DNA from: Cytophagaceae bacterium UBA6715
Lineage (GTDB): Bacteria > Bacteroidota > Bacteroidia > Cytophagales > Spirosomataceae
NCBI GenBank assembly: GCA_002454335.1
Contig: DKIP01000008.1
Span: forward strand, 1 to 12,639
DNA: 12,639 bases
Reading direction: 5' to 3'
The notes below the pieces were generated by a model. The model was not told where the DNA came from. It worked only from the letters and a program-made list of their open reading frames with translations, and did not search any database. The position numbers and the translations under genes were made by a program. Shown here piece by piece: positions 6,158-12,193 of this stretch (the stretch's first letter is position 1; every line of letters starts with the position of its first letter).

Positions 6158-6623
6158 CGTAATCATCCATCACATAGCCATGCCCGATGTCCAAGACCAT
6201 CTCTTTGGCTCGGATGAAACCTAATTTTTCATAAAATTGAACTGCTGAATTGTATTTGTTAACATTTAATTCAATATGCTTCACTCCTGCCTGCATGGCA
6301 TGCTGTTTTACAAACTCAATGATTTGTCTGCCCGTACCTTTTGATTTTTGGTCAGGATCCAAATAGATTTTATGCAATTTCATTCGATCGGGTTCCGTTA
6401 TTTCAAATGAAAAATAACCGAGAGGCTTCTGTGCTTCAACTACTAAATAAAAGGCTATCGAAGAATTCATTTGTTTTTGTAGCACATTACTTGAATACAT
6501 CATGTCCAACATGTACAAGGTTTGTTCCTCAGATAATATATGTCCATAGGTTGGACGCCAAGCTTTTTCAGCGATTTGTTGGATCACAGGAATATCAGAA
6601 ATGTCGGCTTTTCGGAATTGCAT
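6126..6623 (-). CDS. GNAT N-acetyltransferase (PaiA-like)
   Basis: Acetyl-CoA-dependent acetyltransferase of 165 residues, substrate unknown. The fold is complete: an N-terminal FRKADISDIPVI strand-helix, then motif A KLHKIYLDPDQKSKGTG (82-98) in which K-x-x-G-x-G replaces the common Q/R-x-x-G-x-G, and motif B LNVNKYNSAVQFYEKLGF (119-136). The overall pattern is closest to the spermidine/protein acetyltransferase-like PaiA group, but this is a weak guide to substrate. An exact -7 element (TATATTTG, minus strand, 6661-6668) lies upstream. The gene is divergent from surE and its last 32 bases overlap the nucleoside phosphorylase gene. Confidence 0.87.
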   Translation of the reverse strand: MQFRKADISDIPVIQQIAEKAWRPTYGHILSEEQTLYMLDMMYSSNVLQKQMNSSIAFYLVVEAQKPLGYFSFEITEPDRMKLHKIYLDPDQKSKGTGRQIIEFVKQHAMQAGVKHIELNVNKYNSAVQFYEKLGFIRAKEMVLDIGHGYVMDDYVMQLNLAPTQ

Positions 6624-6627
6624 AGGC

Positions 6628-6635
6628 TAAATTTG
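6628..6635 (+). promoter_or_regulatory. Candidate -7 element for surE
   Basis: TAAATTTG is an exact TAnnTTTG match, 39 bases before the surE ATG, predicting a leader of roughly 30 bases. No clear -33 TTTG is seen at the expected distance. Confidence 0.4.
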
Positions 6636-6660
6636 TGCGTTCAAATTTGTAAATTGCTTA

Positions 6661-6668
6661 CAAATATA
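6661..6668 (-). promoter_or_regulatory. Candidate -7 element for the second acetyltransferase
   Basis: On the minus strand these bases read TATATTTG, an exact TAnnTTTG match 37 bases upstream of the gene's ATG (6623). It faces the surE element, so the two predicted promoters point towards each other and their leaders would overlap. Confidence 0.42.
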
Positions 6669-6674
6669 CAATCT

Positions 6675-7442
6675 ATGAAGCCACTTATTTTAATTGCCAA
6701 CGATGATTCTATTTCTTCCAAAGGAATTCGGGTTTTAACCGAAATTATGTCAGAAATGGGTGAAGTCGTCGTAATTGCACCCGATACACATCAGTCGGGC
6801 ATGGGCCACGCCATTACGATGGGAGTTCCTTTGCGTGTGACTGAAACGCATGATTTTGGACCGAATGTCAAATCCTATAAATGTTCAGGTACCCCGGCAG
6901 ATTGTGTGAAAATAGGAAAGCACTTGATTTTAAAGGATCGCAACATTGATTTAGTTGTATCTGGAATCAATCATGGTTCCAATGCTTCTATATCTGTTTT
7001 GTATTCTGGAACGATGTCTGCAGCCATTGAAGCAGCCATGGAAGGTATTCCTGCAATAGGTTTTTCATTATGCGATTTCAAATCGGATGCAGATTTTAGT
7101 CATTGCCATGATTATATAATTAAGATAAGCCAACAAGTGTTAGTGCATGGTTTGCCCAAAGGATTGACCTTAAATGTAAACTTCCCAGCTAAATCCGATG
7201 TTGCACCTAAAGGAATTAAAGTAGTTAAGCAAGCTGATGCGGTATATCGCGAGCGATTTGCTGAACGCAAAGATCCTTATGGCCAATCTTACTATTGGAT
7301 GGATGGTGAAATTGAGCATTTCGATAAGGGCAAGAATACCGACTTAGACGCTTTGGAGGAAAATTACGTAAGTATCGTTCCGATCAAATATGATCTTACC
7401 GACTACGATGAATTAAAGGAGATGCAATCCTGGGACCTTTAA
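6675..7442 (+). CDS. surE: 5'/3'-nucleotidase SurE
   Basis: Metal-dependent nucleoside monophosphate phosphatase of 255 residues, also known to act on 3'-nucleotides and short polyphosphate in other bacteria. The metal-site residues are present: D10 and D11 in LIANDDS (6-12), S41 in APDTHQSGMGHAIT (35-48), and N99 in SGINHGSN (96-103). The YKCSGTPADCV segment (68-78) is also a family hallmark. I chose ATG 6675 because the conserved strand starts at once; a longer frame from 6540 would overlap the divergent acetyltransferase and add 45 unrelated residues. The 3' end overlaps the convergent Nudix gene by 30 bases with no visible terminator. Confidence 0.95.
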   Translation: MKPLILIANDDSISSKGIRVLTEIMSEMGEVVVIAPDTHQSGMGHAITMGVPLRVTETHDFGPNVKSYKCSGTPADCVKIGKHLILKDRNIDLVVSGINHGSNASISVLYSGTMSAAIEAAMEGIPAIGFSLCDFKSDADFSHCHDYIIKISQQVLVHGLPKGLTLNVNFPAKSDVAPKGIKVVKQADAVYRERFAERKDPYGQSYYWMDGEIEHFDKGKNTDLDALEENYVSIVPIKYDLTDYDELKEMQSWDL

Positions 7443-7970
7443 TGCATAGGTTAATAACGTCGTAATCGATAATACATCTTTAATTTCCCCGTTGAGTGCC
7501 ATTTGAATGGCTTCTTGAACGGGGATTTTTTTAATCTGCAATTGTTCCGTGTCTTCCGGTTCAGCTTCTGTGAATTGTAAATCGGTCGCCAAAAACATCA
7601 TCGCTTTTTCATCCGTCACGGAATTCGACAAATAATTTTCTCCTAATAGAGTCCATTGTGACGCCATTAACCCCGTTTCTTCCTTTAGCTCTCTTTTTGC
7701 AGCTTCTAAAGGTGATTCTTGTTGGCAACCTCCTTCCGGCAACTCCCAGGAATAGGCATTGATGGTATAGCGATATTGTCCAACTAAATATGTGTTTCCT
7801 TCGTCGTCGATAGGCAAAATAGCAATTGCCTGATTTTTGAAATGTACTTTACCATAAATTCCGGGTTCGCCATTCGGTTTAATGACATCATGATGCTCTA
7901 AACGGATCCAATCGTTTTCGTATGGCGTACTGATTTGTATTGTTTTCCAAGGGTTTGCTTCCTGTTCCAT
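7413..7970 (-). CDS. Nudix hydrolase, ADP-ribose pyrophosphatase-like
   Basis: A 185-residue Nudix enzyme, probably hydrolysing an ADP-sugar or related nucleotide diphosphate. The second half of the Nudix box is intact (RELKEETGL, 93-101, with catalytic glutamates E94, E97 and E98). The first half looks one residue short: from G80 to E85 there are four residues between Gly and Glu where the consensus has five. VGQYRYTINAYSWELPEG (63-80) before the box is typical of the ADP-ribose pyrophosphatase (NudF-like) group. Start ATG 7970 is the only one before the conserved region. It is divergent from the cation transporter across 37 bases and overlaps surE at its 3' end by 30 bases. Substrate remains a guess. 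Confidence 0.88.
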   Translation of the reverse strand: MEQEANPWKTIQISTPYENDWIRLEHHDVIKPNGEPGIYGKVHFKNQAIAILPIDDEGNTYLVGQYRYTINAYSWELPEGGCQQESPLEAAKRELKEETGLMASQWTLLGENYLSNSVTDEKAMMFLATDLQFTEAEPEDTEQLQIKKIPVQEAIQMALNGEIKDVLSITTLLTYALKVPGLHLL

Positions 7971-7972
7971 CC

Positions 7973-7993
7973 AACAAAAATACTATCTTTGTT
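7973..7993. promoter_or_regulatory. Symmetric divergent promoter between Nudix and CDF genes
   Basis: A 21-base near-palindrome (10-base arms, one mismatch) contains two exact -7 elements back to back: TATCTTTG on plus (7984-7991) for the transporter and TATTTTTG on minus (7975-7982) for the Nudix gene, one base apart. The plus element is 16 bases before the CDF ATG. The minus element ends only 4 bases before the Nudix ATG, so that transcript would be nearly leaderless. Confidence 0.5.
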
Positions 7994-8007
7994 AAGATTT
8001 TACGCGC

Positions 8008-8982
8008 ATGAAACAAAGGCTAATTATTTTTTCGTTTGTATTGAGTTTGCTCATCATGGCAGCGAAGTTTTATGTCTATTACTTGAGTGGATCCACAGCG
8101 ATTTTGACAGATGCTTTAGAATCCATCATCAATGTGGTATCTGCGGCCTTTGCCTATTATTCCGTCTATCTAGCATCTCTACCACGTGATTTAAACCACC
8201 CCTATGGACATGGTAAAATTGAATTTTTTGCGTCGGGTTTAGAAGGTGTACTTATTTTATTAGCATCAGCATACATATTTCTACATGCATCCCAACATTT
8301 AATCTCTACACCTACGTTAACGCGCCTTGATTTAGGTATGTACGTTTCTTTAGGTTCGGCTTTATTGAATGGCCTCATGGGATTTTATTTGGTACGTACA
8401 GGTAAATCTTCTCATTCACCAGCGCTTATTGCTGATGGGAAACATTTGACTTTAGACGCTTATAATGGCCTTTTAATCGTTCTTGCTTTAGGTATTACTT
8501 TTTTTACCCAATGGATTTGGGTAGATGCGGTGGCTTCCATTGTATTTGCCCTGTTGATGTGTTGGCAAGGTATCCGTCTGATTCGAGAATCGGTAGCGGC
8601 CTTGATGGACGAGACAAATCCAGCCGTGTTTAATAAGGTGATAGATTGGATTACCCAACATCAAAAAGCCACCTGGATTGATTTACACAATTTACGAATT
8701 CAACAATATGGTGGCGATTTACACATTGATTGTCATTTGACCCTACCACGTTATTGGGATTTGAGTCGCGTACATGATGAAATCCATGATTTTGAAGTAA
8801 CCATGGGTCAGGTATTGCCTACGGAAATAGAAATTTTTGTACATGTAGACCCTTGTCTAGATGCCTGTTGTTCACATTGTGAAATAGCAGATTGCCTGAT
8901 TCGTACAAAGGAATTTTCAAAGAAAATAGAATGGACTGCCAAAAACATGGCCATGAATCAAAAGCACTTCAACGAGCTTTAA
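8008..8982 (+). CDS. Cation diffusion facilitator (CDF) transporter
   Basis: Inner-membrane divalent metal/proton antiporter of 324 residues. Six membrane helices are predicted at roughly 5-25, 30-55, 76-96, 110-130, 151-170 and 173-194, followed by a cytoplasmic domain (about 205-282). HPYGHGKIEFF (64-74) between helices 2 and 3 is the family signature. In helix 5 the metal ligands H146 and D150 are present (HxxxD). In helix 2 the motif is D35-A-L-E-S39, so the usual second Asp is Ser, with Glu one residue earlier. The C-terminus carries a cysteine cluster (C283, C287, C288, C291, C296). The metal is not determinable by eye; Zn, Fe or Co are all possible. Its stop shares the four bases TTAA with the stop of the convergent SDR gene. 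Confidence 0.9.
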   Translation: MKQRLIIFSFVLSLLIMAAKFYVYYLSGSTAILTDALESIINVVSAAFAYYSVYLASLPRDLNHPYGHGKIEFFASGLEGVLILLASAYIFLHASQHLISTPTLTRLDLGMYVSLGSALLNGLMGFYLVRTGKSSHSPALIADGKHLTLDAYNGLLIVLALGITFFTQWIWVDAVASIVFALLMCWQGIRLIRESVAALMDETNPAVFNKVIDWITQHQKATWIDLHNLRIQQYGGDLHIDCHLTLPRYWDLSRVHDEIHDFEVTMGQVLPTEIEIFVHVDPCLDACCSHCEIADCLIRTKEFSKKIEWTAKNMAMNQKHFNEL

Positions 8983-9665
8983 GCTGGTTTTAAGCTTCCC
9001 ATACCTCCATCAACACCAATTATTTGACCGGTAATCCAGGTATTATCAGGAGATAATAAAAAGGCTGTTAGGTTTGCGACATCGCTCGACTCTCCTACCC
9101 GACCCAAAGGATGACGTTTCCCTCCCGCTTCAATCTTTTCTGGGCTATTTAGTAGGCCTGACGCCAAGGGTGTATTCGTTAAAGATGGTGCGATTGCATT
9201 CACTCGAATTTGTTGACTTGCTAATTCAGCAGCCAATGAGCGTGTTAATCCTTCAATGGCTCCTTTCGAACTTGCAATAGATGCATGAAAGCCCATACCT
9301 GTCTGAACAGCAACTGTACTGTACATGACAATTGAACCGCCTCCATTTTGTTTTAGATTGGGCAAATAGGTTTGAATGGCTTTGATGGCGCCCAAAACGT
9401 TGAGTTGGAAATCAGCTTTGAAATCTTCTTGACTTAAACGATGAAAGGGTTTTAAAACAATGCTCCCTGGACTGTAAACGATACCAGAAATGCTGCCCTC
9501 TATGGTTGGTAAAGCATCGTCGGAACTAGCATCCCACGTGTAATTCTCACATGCAGAGTTTGCATTCCGTGCGATGTTGATAACCTGATGACCTTCACGG
9601 ATAAGTTTCGCTGCAGTAGCTTCACCAATTCCATGGCTCGCGCCTACAATGATATATTTTCCCAC
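8979..9665 (-). CDS. Atypical short-chain dehydrogenase/reductase in pterin operon
   Basis: A 228-residue SDR with a full Rossmann fold: GASHGIG (8-14) binds the cofactor, N89 and S116 (in MYSTVA) sit at the usual catalytic Asn and Ser positions, and K134 is the catalytic Lys. The catalytic Tyr, four residues before that Lys, is replaced by Ile130, and the NNAG motif is YSPG (64-67). RVNAIAPSLTNTP and the C-terminal ITGQIIGVDGG are normal. So it is either an unusual reductase, perhaps using another residue such as H127, or a non-catalytic relative. It starts 5 bases after folE ends, in an operon with PTPS and folE, which suggests a pterin substrate such as a sepiapterin reductase-like or dihydropteridine role; this is inference from context only. 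Confidence is for the SDR family. Confidence 0.87.
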   Translation of the reverse strand: MGKYIIVGASHGIGEATAAKLIREGHQVINIARNANSACENYTWDASSDDALPTIEGSISGIVYSPGSIVLKPFHRLSQEDFKADFQLNVLGAIKAIQTYLPNLKQNGGGSIVMYSTVAVQTGMGFHASIASSKGAIEGLTRSLAAELASQQIRVNAIAPSLTNTPLASGLLNSPEKIEAGGKRHPLGRVGESSDVANLTAFLLSPDNTWITGQIIGVDGGMGSLKPA

Positions 9666-9670
9666 GTTTA

Positions 9671-10372
9671 TTAGCTATGAAGTGAATCTAAAAATTCTCG
9701 CTTGGTTGTTTCCTCTTGGAACTTTCCTCCGTAGTAGGAAGTAATTGTTGATGTTGCATCATCTTTAACACCGCGTGATGAAACACATAAATGTTTTGCA
9801 TCAATGAATACCGCAACGTGCTCGGTCTTCAATACCTTTTGCAAGTATTTTGCAATTTGCATGGTTAAGCGCTCTTGAACTTGAGGCCGTTTCGCAAAAT
9901 ATTGAACGATCCGATTTAATTTAGATAAACCAATCACCTGACCCGAAGAAATGTATGCTATGTGCGTACGGCCCACGATAGGTACGAAGTGATGTTCACA
10001 ATTCGAATAAAAACTAATGTTTTTTTCGATTAGCATTTCATTATAGCCAAATTTGTTTTCAAACAAGGCAATCTGAGGCTCATTGGCTGGATTTAATCCA
10101 CTAAAGATTTCTTCCACGTACATTTTGGCAACACGCTTTGGCGTACCTCGAAGAGAATCATCTGTTAAGTCTAGGCCTAAGGTCAACATGATCTCACGGA
10201 AGTGGGATTCAATTTTAGCAATCTTTTCTGCATCAGAAAGAACAAAGGCATCCTCCCTCATCGGTGTTTCGATCGAGGTGGCTACGTGATTGTCTCCTAT
10301 TTCTTCGTCGGTCAACAAGAAACGGTCTGTATCAATTAGCAGGGAATTCAACGAAATTTCTTTCTGTTTCAT
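9671..10372 (-). CDS. folE: GTP cyclohydrolase I
   Basis: Converts GTP to 7,8-dihydroneopterin triphosphate, the entry step to folate, biopterin and queuosine. 233 residues, close to E. coli FolE (222). Zinc ligands C125 and H128 in SNCEHHF (123-129) and C196 in KHLCVSSRGVKD (193-204) are present, with H127 also in place. The core motifs GTPKRVAKMY (76-85), GLSKLNRIVQYFA (148-160) and QVQERLT (164-170) are intact. Start ATG 10372 lies inside the 3' end of the PTPS gene (41-base overlap). The next in-frame ATG (residue 38) would cut into a family-conserved N-terminal segment (TSIETP), so the overlap appears real unless a rare start is used. Second gene of the leftward pterin operon. Confidence 0.96.
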   Translation of the reverse strand: MKQKEISLNSLLIDTDRFLLTDEEIGDNHVATSIETPMREDAFVLSDAEKIAKIESHFREIMLTLGLDLTDDSLRGTPKRVAKMYVEEIFSGLNPANEPQIALFENKFGYNEMLIEKNISFYSNCEHHFVPIVGRTHIAYISSGQVIGLSKLNRIVQYFAKRPQVQERLTMQIAKYLQKVLKTEHVAVFIDAKHLCVSSRGVKDDATSTITSYYGGKFQEETTKREFLDSLHS

Positions 10373-10754
10373 ACAATTTGATTTTTATATCTAATTCAGC
10401 GGCAATATGGGGTCTTAACTTATTATAAATCACAACAGCAATGTTTTCTGCGGTCGGATTTAAATTAGCGAACTCGGGTACATCTAAATTTAAATTTCGA
10501 TGATCAAATTTCTTGCAAACTTCGCGTTGTACTAAATCTGACAAAACCTTCGTATCAATGACATAACCCGTTTCTGGATTAATTGTTCCAGTAACTTGAA
10601 TAATTAATTCATAATTATGGCCGTGATAGTTCGGATTATTGCATAAACCGAATATTTCTTTGTTTTTTTCATCACTCCAAGCGGCATTATGTAACCGATG
10701 GGCAGCGTTGAAATGTTCTTTTCGGAATATACTTACTTTGGGTTGCTCGCTCAT
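10332..10754 (-). CDS. 6-pyruvoyl tetrahydropterin synthase-like protein (PTPS/QueD superfamily)
   Basis: A 140-residue T-fold enzyme acting on dihydroneopterin triphosphate, the FolE product. Zinc ligands are H19 (in AAHRL), H44 and H46 (in NYHGHNY), with catalytic C38 in GLCNNPN. DHRNLN (84-89) and the glutamates E104 and E129 fit the family. The Cys-to-HGH spacing is five residues (C-x5-HGH) as in mammalian PTPS, whereas E. coli QueD has three. The surrounding sequence (SDEKNKEIFGLCNNPN, LNLDVPEF, KLYETE) also resembles the mammalian enzyme strongly. A biopterin-type reaction is thus favoured over queuosine synthesis, though bacterial members can be promiscuous. First gene of the leftward operon with folE and the SDR. 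It overlaps folE by 41 bases. Confidence 0.9.
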   Translation of the reverse strand: MSEQPKVSIFRKEHFNAAHRLHNAAWSDEKNKEIFGLCNNPNYHGHNYELIIQVTGTINPETGYVIDTKVLSDLVQREVCKKFDHRNLNLDVPEFANLNPTAENIAVVIYNKLRPHIAAELDIKIKLYETERNFVEFPAN

Positions 10755-10768
10755 TTTTTTCTTAAACG

Positions 10769-10780
10769 TGTAAATTTACA
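10769..10780. promoter_or_regulatory. 12-base palindrome upstream of the pterin operon
   Basis: TGTAAATTTACA is a perfect palindrome 14 bases upstream of the PTPS start codon, in the 82-base gap shared with the divergent oxidoreductase gene. It also contains TAAATTTA, one base off the -7 consensus on the minus strand. It may be the promoter core or an operator; the rest of the gap is AT-rich with repeated AATTTCA words and no other clear signal. Confidence 0.33.
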
Positions 10781-10836
10781 AGAGTAATTTCATTAAATTT
10801 CAATTTCAACAATGAATAACCTATTTAATCAGACTT

Positions 10837-12189
10837 ATGAAGCGAAGAAATTTTATCGCTAAATCACTTGTCTACTCCTCCGGAGCAGCAATCTTGCCCC
10901 ATTTAGGTCATACACAATATATAGAACAAACGAAAGTACGATTAGGTTTCATTGGAGTCGGGCTGCGTGGAAGAAATCATTTAGAAATGGCCTTGTATCG
11001 TGACGATGTTGAAGTAGTTGCTATTTGTGATATTGATCCTAAGGCGATTCAAATTGCGCAAAAGATGATTGCCGACAAAGGTCGTAAACCTGCTGTTGTT
11101 TATCAGAAAGGAGATCATGATTTTGAAAACCTAGCAAAACGTGCTGATATCGATGGTGTTGTAATTGCAACACCATGGGAATGGCATGTGCCTATGGCTT
11201 TGGAAGTTATGAAACAAGGTAAATATGCGGGTGTAGAGGTTTCTGCAACGGTAACGCTACAAGAATCTTGGGATTTAGTCAATATGTACGAAAAAACAGG
11301 GTCGCATTGCATGATTCTGGAAAATGTATGTTACCGACGGGATGTAATGGCAACCCTCAATATGGTTCGACAAGGAATGTTTGGGACGCTATCTCATATG
11401 CAATGTGGTTACCAGCACGATTTGCGCGAAGTGAAATTTAATGATGGTAAACAAGCCTATGGTGGTGGTGTGGAATTTGGTGAAAAAGGTTTTTCTGAGG
11501 CCAAATGGCGCACGAAACATTCCATCGATCGCAATGGTGATTTATATCCTACGCATGGCTTAGGACCTATTGCAGAAATGTTAAACATTAACCGAGGAAA
11601 TCAATTTGCCTATTTGACGTCGATGGCCTCTCCGGCGTTGGGATTACATCAATATATCGAGGAGAAGGGCGGAAAAGATCATCCGAATGCGAAGGTCAAC
11701 TTCAAATGTGGAGATGTGGTTCAAACCATGATCAAGTGTCATAATGGTGAAACCATTTTAATTACGCATGATACAAATTTGCCTCGGCCATATTCTTTAG
11801 GTTTCCGCGTGCAAGGAACCAAAGGTATTTGGATGGATGATAATAAATCCATTTACTTGGAAGGAGTTTCCGCTAAACCGCATCGCTGGGAGGATTTCAA
11901 ACCTTATCAAGAGAAATATGACCACCCATTATGGAGAGCACACGCTGCTGATGCAGAAAATGCGGGACATGGAGGAATTGACTATTTTGTGTTAAGAGCT
12001 TTTATCGAGTCAGTGAAGGCAAAAGTCGCACCACCGATTGATGTGTATGATGCCGCTGCCTGGTCGGCGATTTCACCGCTCTCCGAAGAGTCGATTGCGA
12101 AGGGCTCCGCTCCTATTCAAATACCAGATTTCACCCGTGGAAAATGGAAAACAAACAAACCTATTTTTGCTTTAAACGATCAATACTAA
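10837..12189 (+). CDS. Tat-targeted Gfo/Idh/MocA oxidoreductase, GH109-like
   Basis: A 450-residue NAD-dependent protein of the Gfo/Idh/MocA family, resembling glycoside hydrolase family 109 (alpha-N-acetylgalactosaminidase type, which cleaves by a redox mechanism using bound NAD). The N-terminus is a twin-arginine signal (KRRNFIAKS, 2-10, then a hydrophobic stretch to about 24), so it is probably exported folded with its cofactor. The NAD loop is GFIGVGLRGRNH (37-48). ENVCYRRD (162-169), YPTHGLGP (237-244) and the W-R-x-K segment near 224-227 match GH109-like proteins. Other members of this family are sugar dehydrogenases, so substrate and GH109 activity are not certain. A sugar transporter gene follows after 4 bases, implying joint use of a sugar. 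Confidence 0.85.
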   Translation: MKRRNFIAKSLVYSSGAAILPHLGHTQYIEQTKVRLGFIGVGLRGRNHLEMALYRDDVEVVAICDIDPKAIQIAQKMIADKGRKPAVVYQKGDHDFENLAKRADIDGVVIATPWEWHVPMALEVMKQGKYAGVEVSATVTLQESWDLVNMYEKTGSHCMILENVCYRRDVMATLNMVRQGMFGTLSHMQCGYQHDLREVKFNDGKQAYGGGVEFGEKGFSEAKWRTKHSIDRNGDLYPTHGLGPIAEMLNINRGNQFAYLTSMASPALGLHQYIEEKGGKDHPNAKVNFKCGDVVQTMIKCHNGETILITHDTNLPRPYSLGFRVQGTKGIWMDDNKSIYLEGVSAKPHRWEDFKPYQEKYDHPLWRAHAADAENAGHGGIDYFVLRAFIESVKAKVAPPIDVYDAAAWSAISPLSEESIAKGSAPIQIPDFTRGKWKTNKPIFALNDQY

Positions 12190-12193
12190 ACCT

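Noticed and set aside
6540..6674. Longer surE start
   Set aside because: It would run antisense through the acetyltransferase start and add 45 residues unlike SurE; ATG 6675 begins the conserved strand.
10332..10754. Naming the T-fold enzyme queD
   Set aside because: The C-x5-HGH spacing and flanking sequence fit mammalian-type PTPS better than E. coli QueD, and no other queuosine gene is in the window.
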